Positions 1 to 8,200 of a stretch of 64,000 bases of DNA are shown here, piece by piece. The stretch is from Paraburkholderia bryophila (GTDB lineage Bacteria; Pseudomonadota; Gammaproteobacteria; Burkholderiales; Burkholderiaceae), in the NCBI RefSeq assembly GCF_013409255.1, contig NZ_JACCAS010000002.1, forward strand, positions 2,160,001 to 2,224,000, read 5' to 3'. How positions within the stretch are numbered: position 1 is the stretch's first letter; every line of letters begins with the position of its first letter. The notes beneath the pieces are model-generated. The model had not been told where the DNA came from, searched no databases, and saw nothing but the letters and a program-made list of their open reading frames with translations. The translations under genes were made by a program, and so were the position numbers.

Positions 1-220
1 TGGTGTACCGGTTGTCACGCCAGTGGCATCGCCGGGTAGCTATGTTCGGAAGAGATAACCGCTGAAAGCATCTAAGCGGGAAACTCGCCTTAAGATGAGA
101 TATCCCCGGGGCTTCGAGCCCCTTGAAGGGTCGTTCAAGACCAGGACGTTGATAGGTCAGGTGTGGAAGCGCAGTAATGCGTTAAGCTAACTGATACTAA
201 TTGCCCGTAAGGCTTGATCC
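1..220 (+). rRNA. rrl: 23S ribosomal RNA, 3' end (partial)
   Basis: This is the last ~220 nt of a large-subunit rRNA cut by the window edge. The sequence matches the conserved 3' part of domain VI, including the stretch around 55-95 (ataaccgctgaaagcatcta) and the terminal region around 170-220 ending GGCTTGATCC. The 3' end is set by analogy with the Escherichia coli 23S end (GAGGCTTAACCTT) and is accurate only to a few bases. It is followed by a 5S gene in the same orientation, as expected in an rrn operon. Confidence 0.96.
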
Positions 221-365
221 TATAACAGGTGTGTCTCTCACGACACACGGTTGAGATCAGTGTTGTGCAATACAGGCACAGCCCAAAGTAATACCGAGAG
301 GCATCCTCTCAACTACTTCTTCCAGATTGGCTGTATTGCCCAAAGGGCAGTGCGGCAACAAGTCA

Positions 366-482
366 TGCCTGATGACCATAGCGAGTCGGTACCACCCCTT
401 CCCATCCCGAACAGGACCGTGAAACGACTCCACGCCGATGATAGTGCGGATTGCCCGTGTGAAAGTAGGTAATCGTCAGGCT
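366..482 (+). rRNA. rrf: 5S ribosomal RNA
   Basis: The gene starts TGCCTGATGACCATAGCG and ends near AATCGTCAGGCT. These ends pair to form the closing helix of 5S rRNA. The internal CCCATCCCGAACAGGACCGT segment is the conserved loop region of bacterial 5S. The length (~117 nt) and sequence are those of a betaproteobacterial 5S. It lies ~145 nt after the 23S end with no tRNA between, and is followed within 13 nt by a strong hairpin. Confidence 0.96.
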
Positions 483-494
483 CCCAAGCAGCAA

Positions 495-530
495 CGCAGA
501 AACCCCACCCAATCAGGTGGGGTTTCTGCG
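495..530 (+). terminator. rRNA operon intrinsic terminator
   Basis: A perfect 15-bp inverted repeat (CGCAGAAACCCCACC at 495-509, GGTGGGGTTTCTGCG at 516-530) with a 6-nt loop lies directly after the 5S gene. The 3' arm itself ends in a T-rich segment and is followed by TTTACG. The position and stem strength fit termination of the rrn transcript. It could also act for the opposite strand after the convergent SPFH gene. Confidence 0.85.
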
Positions 531-588
531 TTTACGGCGACGGAAAATCACAACAAGGTACTCAACGCCCACCGCCGTCATCGCCCAA

Positions 589-2538
589 CTATTCGCTCTT
601 ACTCGACAGCGACTGCGCCAGTTCCCCCGCCTTCAGTGAACTCATCAGCGACATCAGCGTATTGATCGCATTGCCGCCACTATCACCACCCAACTGGATC
701 TGCGGAACGAGCGGAACACGTGACGTTTCGAACGCTTCGGCCAAACGCAGCATCACCGTTTGCATCAGTTGCTTGTCGGCACCTTCACCTTGCAGCGCTT
801 CGGACTTCGCCTTGATCGCCGAAGCTTCCGCTTCACCGACCGCCTTGATCGCCGACGCGCGACCTGAGCCCTCCATTTCCTGCCTGAACTTGTCGGCCTG
901 CGCGAGCGCTTCGATTTCCTGACGACGCTTCTCAGCGGCCTTCACCGCTGCCGAACCCTGGTTCTCCTTGATCGATACATCGACCAAGGAACCAGTCAAC
1001 TCCTTCTGTTTCGCCGCACGCTGTTCTGCTTCGTTCAGTTCGCGCTGCTTGTCTGCGGCGATCTGTTTCTGCGCGAACGTTTCGACCTGTTCGCGCGCGA
1101 TCTGCCGGTCGCGCAACTGCGCCATGATGTTCTCGATCTGCGTGTCGCCAGCTTGCGGCTTCGGTGTGCCGATCAGCACTTCCTCGAACTCCAGCGAATA
1201 CGCCTTGAAGCGCTCGCGCATCTCACTCGACGCATTGCCCTGCAATTCGCTGCGCGACTGGATCAACTCGATAAACGTCCGCGTTTGCGAGACGTTCTTG
1301 AAGTACGACGACACCATCGGATCGAGCGTCTGCTCGACCAGTTGCTCGATATTGCCGAAACGCTGCACGACGAGCGGCGCCTTGCGATAGTCGATATGCA
1401 CGACCACCGACAACGGCAATTGCGGTTCGAACGCGTCCTTCGTGATCAACGTGATCTCGCGCAGATTCGAATCGAAGTTAGAACCGCTTTCGCCGGCTTT
1501 CCAGAGCAGCACGAAGTTGGTGGTCGGGACGAATTCGATCTTGCCGGCGTACGGGTTGAACGCGTACTTGCCGGGCATCAGCGGTTCGCTCCAGACGCCA
1601 CGGCAACCGGTTTTTACCAACTCGCCATGACTGTAGTCGCTGCCGGAGAGGTCGTCGCCGCGACGGCCCGTGTACGACACCACCACGCCCACAAAGCCGA
1701 CCGGAACGATGGTCTTCGTCAGAAACTCAACCGTCGCGAAGAGCCGGTTGATGTAGTAAGTGCCTTCCACCAGCACGCGTTCCTGACGACCGCGACGTCC
1801 ACCCGCCGCGAGAAACTTCTCCGGCTCCTGAAACGCGTTGTGCAGATCGCCGACGTCGGGTGCAAGCAATTCGTCCACGCGCAGCCCCGGACCATCCTGC
1901 ACCGTTACCACGGCGATCTGGTCGGAACCATGGGCGCCCGTGACTTCCTTGATCACGACCGGCGTAAAGGCGCTGCGCTCGTCGAGCACGTCGCGCATGC
2001 GGGCGTAGTAGGCGCGTTCTTCCGGCGCCATCGACAGTGAATAGGTCGTGTCCTCCGTCATGACGACGAACAGCGCCGGATTCAGAATGTGCGTGCCCTC
2101 ACGCAGCACCTTGCGCTGCGGACCCTTCTGGCCGCCATGTTCGAGAAACGCGCGGACGTCGCGGAAATCGTCGACGGTGGCATTGTCGGCGAGCGTCTGG
2201 CCCGCCGGCAGATCGACCCCGTCACGCGCGAAGACATAGCCGATCTTGCCTTGCGTGACCGACACCATCGGCCGGATATGAACGCGATACTGGAACGGCG
2301 TGAAGAAGTGAAAACCGCCGCGGCGCACGTCAGGTTGAAAGCCGGCTTCGCCATGCAAGGCGAGCAGGCCGACCTGCACCGATCCTTGCGCACTCCAGAT
2401 CTTTTCGATGACGCCGATCGCGTCGTTCGGAATATAGTGAACGGCCCCCGACAGCCAGACGCCGATCACCGCGAGCAGTCCGATGACGAGTAAAACGACC
2501 AGCGGGACCAGTAAGCTCATGGATAAAACCGTGTGCAT
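589..2538 (-). CDS. SPFH/flotillin-like membrane protein
   Basis: This encodes a 649-residue membrane protein. A hydrophobic segment at about residues 4-28 anchors the N-terminus. It is followed by an SPFH/Band-7 region beginning near YIPNDAIGVIEK. The C-terminal third (about 470-600) is rich in Ala, Glu, Lys and Gln (for example REQVETFAQKQIAADKQREL) and should form the long coiled coil seen in flotillins, which scaffold membrane microdomains as oligomers. I place the start at the ATG at 2538, preceded by AAAAAAGAG at good spacing. The longer frame up to 2589 has no such site. The gene converges on the rRNA terminator and stands alone. The family is clear; the specific role is not. Confidence 0.85.
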   Translation of the reverse strand: MHTVLSMSLLVPLVVLLVIGLLAVIGVWLSGAVHYIPNDAIGVIEKIWSAQGSVQVGLLALHGEAGFQPDVRRGGFHFFTPFQYRVHIRPMVSVTQGKIGYVFARDGVDLPAGQTLADNATVDDFRDVRAFLEHGGQKGPQRKVLREGTHILNPALFVVMTEDTTYSLSMAPEERAYYARMRDVLDERSAFTPVVIKEVTGAHGSDQIAVVTVQDGPGLRVDELLAPDVGDLHNAFQEPEKFLAAGGRRGRQERVLVEGTYYINRLFATVEFLTKTIVPVGFVGVVVSYTGRRGDDLSGSDYSHGELVKTGCRGVWSEPLMPGKYAFNPYAGKIEFVPTTNFVLLWKAGESGSNFDSNLREITLITKDAFEPQLPLSVVVHIDYRKAPLVVQRFGNIEQLVEQTLDPMVSSYFKNVSQTRTFIELIQSRSELQGNASSEMRERFKAYSLEFEEVLIGTPKPQAGDTQIENIMAQLRDRQIAREQVETFAQKQIAADKQRELNEAEQRAAKQKELTGSLVDVSIKENQGSAAVKAAEKRRQEIEALAQADKFRQEMEGSGRASAIKAVGEAEASAIKAKSEALQGEGADKQLMQTVMLRLAEAFETSRVPLVPQIQLGGDSGGNAINTLMSLMSSLKAGELAQSLSSKSE

Positions 2539-3591
2539 GTTATTGGACTCTTTTTTAACGTTGTACTTCGAATACCCGAGCGTCGTCATTCGTGGTCCGT
2601 GCTTCTGACAGCACGAGCGCGACGCAAGGGTTCAGGCACTACAGTGTGAAAAAGACGTAGAGCGACGTCAGCCGTCGAGCGGCGTGGTGGGATTTCTATC
2701 TCGACGCCTGGAGAGAGCAGGATGGCCTGTAATGGCGAGCACGATACGCCACGGAGACTGCGGCACTGACCATTGCATAGTCACGCAATTGACCGTGCGG
2801 CTCAGCAACGCAAAATGCGTTGCTGCATGAGGCAAGCGACAGGAGAGGGGAGCCAATGCGCGCAGCGCGCGGGACTCAATCCCATCACGCGTGGCGTCGT
2901 ACTCGACGAAGCTCAGGAACCAGACAAACGGTGCTGCCGTAGCGACTTGCAAGATTTCAGCGACCTTCCGCGGATTGCTAATCTGATGGAATTCTATGCC
3001 TCGTGATGAGCGAATGTCCAAGTAATTTTAGATGACGCTCCAGCTTTTAGAGGAAGACTTCACGAAGAACCCGCAACGCATAAATTCACAAAAAATGCCC
3101 CCGTCGGAAAAAGACAAGACGGAGCAGAGCCGCCTGATCGACCTGAGCCTGTCACATTGATCTGGTTTGCTTATCAGGTGTTTTAACCAGAAATAATCAC
3201 CCGCCACAACTACCATTGCGTGAAGCCAGGCTAAGTGCAAATCACAATGGAGTCCATGGCAAATTTCAGTGTAACTTTGCTAAGCTTAATGTTCCTGATG
3301 CCGATAACACAGTCAGCCACGCTGCTGGAACCGTGAAGTGCGCAACTGCGAAAGAGGTTTTTCGCAAAACTAATTAATAAGCATAAAAAATATATTACTG
3401 ACGTAACCATTCCAGTGCATGTCATTGGAATTACATGGCGGTTATTGAAAGCCACCGAAGACAAAGAGTATCCGGATTGCATGAGTGAATGCGCGGTATG
3501 TCCCATGCGGAGCGCATAGGGTGACCGTGTCGGGCGTCGTATCGCCGGTTCGCTCTGCGGCTAAAGAAGTCCTACCGCTTGTCATCGTGAT
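2539..3591. other. 1-kb gene-poor region, AT-rich in its second half
   Basis: No open frame here has both a ribosome binding site and a recognisable protein. The part from about 3030 to 3470 is visibly richer in A and T than the rest of the window, with stretches such as actaattaataagcataaaa near 3369-3388. A 10-bp-stem hairpin lies at 2803-2825. The region must hold the promoter for the SPFH gene (leftward) and for the sigma54 activator (rightward). No -24/-12 element with correct spacing was found upstream of the activator. Confidence 0.5.
2803..2825. repeat. inverted repeat, 10-bp arms
   Basis: CAGCAACGCA (2803-2812) and TGCGTTGCTG (2816-2825) are perfect reverse complements separated by AAA. 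No T-run follows on either strand, so a standard intrinsic terminator is unlikely. It may be part of an untranslated leader, a small RNA or a protein-binding site. It lies in the gene-poor region between the SPFH gene and the sigma54 activator. Confidence 0.5.
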
Positions 3592-5958
3592 GTGGAGGCC
3601 GTGCCCGGGGCGCGTCATATGATGGAGTTCGATACTCAACCTTCGTCGAGTGAGTCGCGCACGCGCGCGCAAGCTCCGGACGACGCCACGTTCATCGGCT
3701 CGTCGATGGCCTTCCGCCAGTTGGTGCGGATGATCGACCGCGTGGCGCCCACTCATCATGCGTTATTGATCATGGGGCCCACGGGCTCGGGCAAGGAGTT
3801 GGTGGCACGGCGCATTCACGCGCTCGGCCTGAATCGCGACGAGCCGTTCGTCGACGTCAATTGCGGTGCGATTCCCGAGCACCTGGTCGAGGCCGAACTG
3901 TTCGGCCACGTGAAGGGCGCGTTCACCGGCGCGTCCGACCATCGCGACGGTCTGCTTCGGCAAGTCGGGCAGGGCACGCTCTTTCTCGACGAGATCGGCG
4001 AGTTGCCGTTGACCCTGCAACCGAAATTGTTACGGGCATTGGAAACGCGCAGCTTCCGACCGGTCGGTTCATCGGTCAACGTGCGCTTCGAAGGGCGCGT
4101 GGTTGCCGCGACGCATCGCGATCTGCGCCACGCGGTTCACGAAGGACGCTTCCGCGAAGATCTGTTCTATCGCCTCGCGGTGTTCGTGCTCAACGTGCCG
4201 GGTCTCGACCAGCGTGCCGACGACATTCCGTTGCTCGTCGCTCATTTCGCCGCTCAGCAAACGCGCGTTATTGAATTCACGCCGACGGCGATCCGTTGTC
4301 TCTGTCAGCAGGCATGGCCGGGTCATATCCGCCAGTTGCGCAATCTGATCAGCCAGTTGAGCGTGCTCGCGGAGCGCACGCGGATCGACGCCGACATGTT
4401 GACGCCGTTCCTCGTCACCGGCGCGGTCGACACGAACTCGCGCGTCGCCCTGGCGGATCAGTTAATGCAACTCGACGGTTGCGACAAACTGGCGGCAGCG
4501 GAAAACCTGCTGATCGATCGCGCGCTCGAACGCACGTCGAACAACAAGAGCGCCGCCGCGGTGCTGTTGGGCGTGAGTCGCAAGACGATCGAGCGCAGAC
4601 AGAAGGCGCGTGAAGAGCGGCACCACGCGGCGCGCGATTGTCTGGCGCAGGCCGACACGCTGGTCAATGCATCGCAATTCCAGGAGGCCATTCCGCTATT
4701 GCGCCGCTGCCTCGATCTGTTGCTGAAGAGCAATGGCCCGGACGACACGCGTCACCTCCAGTTCGAAGCCTATCGCATGCTCGGGGTAAGTCTGCGCAGC
4801 GTGTACGGCTGGCTGCATGCCGAAGCGACCGCGTGTTATCTGGCCGCGCTGGCCGCAGGTCAAGGCGTGTGCGACGAGGACGAACTGGCGTCGGTGCGCT
4901 TCGGCGTGTGGACGACGCAACTGACGACCCTGCAACTGACCGAGGCCCGCGCGACCGCGCAGAATCTGCTGCAACAGGCGCAAGGCATGGGCCGCCAGGC
5001 GACGCTCGACGAAGCGCACATCGCCATGGTCAATACGCTGTTCTGGCTGGGCGACAGCGAAGAGGCACTGGCGTGTCTCACGCGTGGCGGATTGGCCGGC
5101 ATTGGCCGCAAGGACCGGCGCATCGGCGTTCAGGGTCTGGACCTGGCGGGCCTCGCGTTAACCTTCGAAGGTCTCGCCGGCTTCCAGATCGGCGCCGTCG
5201 ACAACGCGCGCCGGTCGATGGAAACGCTGATCGCCCGCACCTCGGACGGCAACGATCACGCGCTCGGCCACGTCCTCGATCTGCAGGGCGCGGCATGGCT
5301 CGCGTTCCTTTTCAACGAAATCGACCGGCTCGGCGAGCTGGCCAGTGAACTGGATGCCGTGTCCAAAGTGGCGGGTTTCACCTTCTATCGCGGCGTGGGC
5401 AAAGTGTTCCGCGCCTGTTACCTCAGCGCGCGCGGTTCGCTCGACGAGGCTCAGGCCACGCTGCTGGACGGCTATGACAATCACATGGCGAACAACGGCG
5501 GAGCGTTGTTCTATTCGTTCAAGACCTGGCAGCACGGTGAACTGCTGTTGCGTGCGGGACGTCCGCAGGCGTGCGAGACGCTGCTTGCCGGCGCGCTCGA
5601 TGAAGTCATTGAACGGCAGGAGCGCGTTTATCTCGGCGAACTGCTGATCGTCAGGGCACGCGCGCAATGGGCCCTCGGCGACATGACGGAAGCCGAGCAG
5701 GGCCTGCGCAGCGCGATCTCCACCGCGCGCGCGCTGGGTTCCGTGCCGGCGCGGATCGCCGCCTCGACCTACCTCGCCGACCTGCTCAACCAGACCGGCC
5801 GCCGTACCGATGCCACCGACGTACTCGAGCGCGCGCTGCGCGCCGAGTCCTCCGCCCGCCCGGCGCCCGGCGCGATGCGCGCGCTCCGCCTGCTGGCCGA
5901 ATTACGTAATACCGATTCCCTCCAACCGCAAAAAAAAGGAATGGCACATGGCCTATGA
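3592..5958 (+). CDS. sigma54-dependent activator (AAA+) with C-terminal TPR-like sensor half
   Basis: The 788-residue product begins directly with an AAA+ sigma54-interaction domain. Walker A GPTGSGKE is at 62-69, the sigma54-contact loop GAFTGA at 109-114, Walker B TLFLDEIGE at 129-137, and the arginine-containing GRFREDLFYRL segment at 185-195. A Fis-type helix-turn-helix follows at about 304-336 (NNKSAAAVLLGVSRKTIERR). The remaining ~450 residues are helical, TPR-like repeats. Normal family members have an N-terminal sensor and end with the HTH, so this order is unusual. The start is GTG at 3592, with ATGs at 3619 and 3622 as alternatives. The gene overlaps the DUF917 gene by 11 nt. It is the natural candidate activator of the sigma54 promoter at 8103-8120. 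Confidence 0.93.
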   Translation: MEAVPGARHMMEFDTQPSSSESRTRAQAPDDATFIGSSMAFRQLVRMIDRVAPTHHALLIMGPTGSGKELVARRIHALGLNRDEPFVDVNCGAIPEHLVEAELFGHVKGAFTGASDHRDGLLRQVGQGTLFLDEIGELPLTLQPKLLRALETRSFRPVGSSVNVRFEGRVVAATHRDLRHAVHEGRFREDLFYRLAVFVLNVPGLDQRADDIPLLVAHFAAQQTRVIEFTPTAIRCLCQQAWPGHIRQLRNLISQLSVLAERTRIDADMLTPFLVTGAVDTNSRVALADQLMQLDGCDKLAAAENLLIDRALERTSNNKSAAAVLLGVSRKTIERRQKAREERHHAARDCLAQADTLVNASQFQEAIPLLRRCLDLLLKSNGPDDTRHLQFEAYRMLGVSLRSVYGWLHAEATACYLAALAAGQGVCDEDELASVRFGVWTTQLTTLQLTEARATAQNLLQQAQGMGRQATLDEAHIAMVNTLFWLGDSEEALACLTRGGLAGIGRKDRRIGVQGLDLAGLALTFEGLAGFQIGAVDNARRSMETLIARTSDGNDHALGHVLDLQGAAWLAFLFNEIDRLGELASELDAVSKVAGFTFYRGVGKVFRACYLSARGSLDEAQATLLDGYDNHMANNGGALFYSFKTWQHGELLLRAGRPQACETLLAGALDEVIERQERVYLGELLIVRARAQWALGDMTEAEQGLRSAISTARALGSVPARIAASTYLADLLNQTGRRTDATDVLERALRAESSARPAPGAMRALRLLAELRNTDSLQPQKKGMAHGL

Positions 5959-7186
5959 ACTCGGTCCACAGGATCTGGAACCCTTGCTGCTCGGGGGCGC
6001 TTTCTTCGGCAGCGGCGGCGGCGGTACGGTCGAGTCGGCGCGTCATCTGGCCGCGCATTTTCGCAAGGGCGATTACTACCCGCGCGAGACGGTCAACGTC
6101 GTGACGGTCGAAGAAGCCTCGGGCCCCGACGCGTTGGGAGACGCCGTCATGGTGGCCTATCTCGGCGCGCCGGAAGCGATCAACTCGGCCACCTATCCGA
6201 CGGGCCCCGTGCTGGCCGTGCAGAGCGTGCAGGAGCGGCTGGCGGCGCAAGGCCGCAAGCTGGCCTACATCGCGCCGCCGGAGAGCGGCGCGCTGGGCTT
6301 TAGCGTGGCGTGTCTGGTGGCCGCGAAGCTGGGCCTCGCGGTGATCGACGCCGACGGCGCCGGCCGCGCCGTGCCCTCGCTGCCGATGCTCACATACGCG
6401 GCCCGCGAAATCGATCCGCGGCCGGCCTATCTCGTGAGCCAGGGCGGACTTAACGTCGAACTGAACGTGACGCCGCGCCACAGCCATACGAGCGGCGGCA
6501 CGTCGCATCAGCGCGATGTCTCGGCGATTGTCGAACAGATGATCCGGCCGATCGTCGGCGATCCGGAATTCAACCAGTTCGGCGGCCTTGCAATGTGGGT
6601 GATGACGCCGGCCGAACTCGGCGGTGCAATGCCGATTCGCGGCACGCTGACCCGTGCGTTGACGCTGGGTCGTGCGCTCGGCGCGGGCCGGGTCCGCAAC
6701 GTCCCCCAAATGATCGCCTGGCTGGCCGAGCACGGCGGCCTCTCGGCGCGTGCGATCTCCGAGCCGGGCGAACTGGTGTCGGCCAAAGTGGACACGAGCG
6801 GCGGATTCGACGTGGGCAAGATCGGCATCAAGGCGGGGCAACATACCTATACCGTGGTCTATCAGAACGAATCGCTGATCGCGTGGGACAGCCGCCGCCC
6901 GCAGCCGATCGTGCTGGCGCCGGACAGCGTGGCGTATTTCGTCGAAGGCGACGGTCAGTCGATTTTCACCAACGGCGATCTGGTGATGGAGGACGGTTCG
7001 CTCAACCCGGTGGTCGGCAAGCGCAAGGTGACGCTGATCGGCTGGGAAGCCGAAGCGCCGCTGACCGTGCCCGATGGCCTGATACTCGAGAGTTTCCTTG
7101 AGCTGCTTGAACCGCTCGGCTATCTCGGCCCTTACGTGCCGGTGGGCAAGCTGCAATCGTCGCCGCTTCGGGGAGAATTGTCTTGA
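5948..7186 (+). CDS. DUF917 family protein (S-methyl-thiohydantoin desulfurase-like)
   Basis: The 412-residue product has the N-terminal glycine-rich signature of DUF917 (GGAFFGSGGGGTVES at about 16-30) and the conserved VIDADGAGRAVPSLPML segment near 137. DUF917 proteins are metabolic enzymes. Some members have been named S-methyl thiohydantoin desulfurases, and many sit beside hydantoinase or racemase genes. The start at ATG 5948 is preceded by AAAAGGAATGGCAC and overlaps the upstream activator gene by 11 nt, so the two are translationally coupled. The next gene, a racemase relative, overlaps its stop. The pairing suggests a hydantoin or amino-acid-derivative substrate, but this is inference. 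Confidence 0.85.
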   Translation: MAYELGPQDLEPLLLGGAFFGSGGGGTVESARHLAAHFRKGDYYPRETVNVVTVEEASGPDALGDAVMVAYLGAPEAINSATYPTGPVLAVQSVQERLAAQGRKLAYIAPPESGALGFSVACLVAAKLGLAVIDADGAGRAVPSLPMLTYAAREIDPRPAYLVSQGGLNVELNVTPRHSHTSGGTSHQRDVSAIVEQMIRPIVGDPEFNQFGGLAMWVMTPAELGGAMPIRGTLTRALTLGRALGAGRVRNVPQMIAWLAEHGGLSARAISEPGELVSAKVDTSGGFDVGKIGIKAGQHTYTVVYQNESLIAWDSRRPQPIVLAPDSVAYFVEGDGQSIFTNGDLVMEDGSLNPVVGKRKVTLIGWEAEAPLTVPDGLILESFLELLEPLGYLGPYVPVGKLQSSPLRGELS

Positions 7187-7908
7187 GCGCGCCGCTTCGT
7201 ATTTGCGTCCTCGTGCCGGTCGCGACGAACCAGTTCAACGACCGCATCATGAAGGCCGTTGCGCCCGTCGTGCCGCCCGACGTTCAGGTCGAGGTGCGTA
7301 ATATCACCAGCGGCCACCCGTGTATCGAGAATCGCACCAACTGGCTCGAAAACGGCATGCCGGTCGTGACACTCGCGCGCCAGATTGCGAAAGAAGGTTT
7401 CGACGGCATCTGGCTGACTGACTTCGACATGGCGGGTGTCGAGGCGGCCAGAGAGGTGATCGACATTCCGATCATCGGCGGATTTCCGACCTCGGCGTTC
7501 GCGGCGTTGATGCTCAGCCAGCGCTTTTCGATCATCACGATTCTGCAAAGCACGCTCGCCATGCAGCGAGGTCATCCGCAGAGCTATGGGCTGCAGGATA
7601 ACTTTGCGTCGATTCGCGCGATCAATTGCCCGGTGGATCAGCTCGACAACACCGACGTGGTGGTCGCCAAGACCTTCGAGCAGGCCATGAAAGCGATCAA
7701 CGAAGACGGCGCGCAATCCATCCTGCTCGGCTGCACCGGTTTCGTCGATGTGGCCAGCCGCGTGGGCGTGCTGCTCGAAGAAGCGTTGGGGGCTTACGTG
7801 CCGGTGATCGATCCCAATCACGCCGGTTTCAGCTTGCTCGTTTCGCTGGTGCGGATGCGGGTCCGCCCGAGCCGGCTGACTTATAGCAAGTACGTCATTC
7901 CGTCCTGA
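7183..7908 (+). CDS. Asp/Glu/hydantoin racemase family protein lacking the first catalytic Cys
   Basis: The 241-residue protein has the fold signature of the aspartate/glutamate/hydantoin racemase superfamily: an N-terminal strand ending LVPVATNQFN, the GFDGIWLTDFDMAGVEAARE segment, DIPIIGG, and LLGCTGF. In hydantoin racemases the two acid-base cysteines lie in a CFGDPGLEAAR-like motif and in LGCTG. Here the second (Cys184) is kept but the first position aligns with Asp80. One-base racemisation is therefore doubtful, and a decarboxylase, isomerase or binding role is possible. The start is TTG at 7183, preceded by GGGGAGAATTGTC and overlapping the DUF917 stop. Confidence 0.85.
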   Translation: MSAPLRICVLVPVATNQFNDRIMKAVAPVVPPDVQVEVRNITSGHPCIENRTNWLENGMPVVTLARQIAKEGFDGIWLTDFDMAGVEAAREVIDIPIIGGFPTSAFAALMLSQRFSIITILQSTLAMQRGHPQSYGLQDNFASIRAINCPVDQLDNTDVVVAKTFEQAMKAINEDGAQSILLGCTGFVDVASRVGVLLEEALGAYVPVIDPNHAGFSLLVSLVRMRVRPSRLTYSKYVIPS

Positions 7909-7935
7909 CGCTTTCCTGAAGCGTAGCGAGTCCAG

Positions 7936-7975
7936 AGCATCCGGCTCGGGGGAACATCCCTGACCCGGATGCTTT
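7936..7975 (+). terminator. intrinsic terminator after the racemase gene
   Basis: AGCATCCGG (7936-7944) and CCGGATGCT (7965-7973) form a perfect 9-bp stem 27 nt after the racemase stop, followed by the T-containing tail TTGTCGTTT. The loop is long (20 nt). It would separate the activator-DUF917-racemase transcript from the sigma54-driven operon downstream. Confidence 0.6.
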
Positions 7976-8000
7976 GTCGTTTACTGCACGCGCCGACTAC

Positions 8001-8022
8001 TAGTGGACGAAATCGTCCACTA
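8001..8022. promoter_or_regulatory. dyad, probable activator enhancer site (UAS)
   Basis: TAGTGGACGA (8001-8010) and TCGTCCACTA (8013-8022) are perfect 10-bp reverse complements separated by two A residues. A further half-site, CGTCCACT, lies at 8046-8053. The dyad centre is about 94 bp upstream of the -24 GG of the sigma54 promoter at 8103-8120, the usual distance for enhancer sites of sigma54 activators. The likely ligand is the Fis-type HTH of the activator encoded at 3592-5958. Confidence 0.75.
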
Positions 8023-8045
8023 CGCACCCATCAAAGGGACGCCTC

Positions 8046-8053
8046 CGTCCACT
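8046..8053. promoter_or_regulatory. second enhancer half-site
   Basis: CGTCCACT repeats eight bases of the right arm of the dyad at 8001-8022, whose CGTCCACTA begins at 8014. The two copies are 32 bp apart, about three helical turns. Multiple sites of this kind are common upstream of sigma54 promoters. A single short match could be chance, so this call depends on the stronger dyad. Confidence 0.4.
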
Positions 8054-8102
8054 GCGCGCGTGCCGGAATCGATCAACGCCTGCCACGCGGCGTGCCGCTT
8101 CA

Positions 8103-8120
8103 TTGGCACATGGCTTGCAT
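8103..8120 (+). promoter_or_regulatory. sigma54 (-24/-12) promoter of the DUF1842/radical SAM operon
   Basis: TTGGCACATGGCTTGCAT matches the sigma54 consensus TGGCAC-N5-TTGCA exactly. The -24 GG is at 8105-8106 and the -12 GC at 8117-8118, giving the required 12-nt offset. Transcription should begin near 8130, leaving a leader of about 70 nt before the ATG at 8201. The element lies between the terminator of the upstream operon and the first DUF1842 gene. A sigma54 activator gene is 2.1 kb upstream. Confidence 0.85.
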
Positions 8121-8200
8121 ATTGTCTGCCGCGTTCGAGGCAACCGCCGTTGTCGTTCATCGTCGTTCACCGTCGTTCAACCACCCACCAGGAAAACAGC

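Noticed and set aside
2668..3021. 117-codon leftward frame after the SPFH gene
   Set aside because: No ribosome binding site, no family resemblance, unusual composition, and it covers a perfect 10-bp hairpin; more likely noncoding.
3028..3506. Two leftward frames (70 and 91 codons) in the AT-rich region
   Set aside because: No clear start signals and no recognisable motifs; AT-rich promoter-type DNA explains them.
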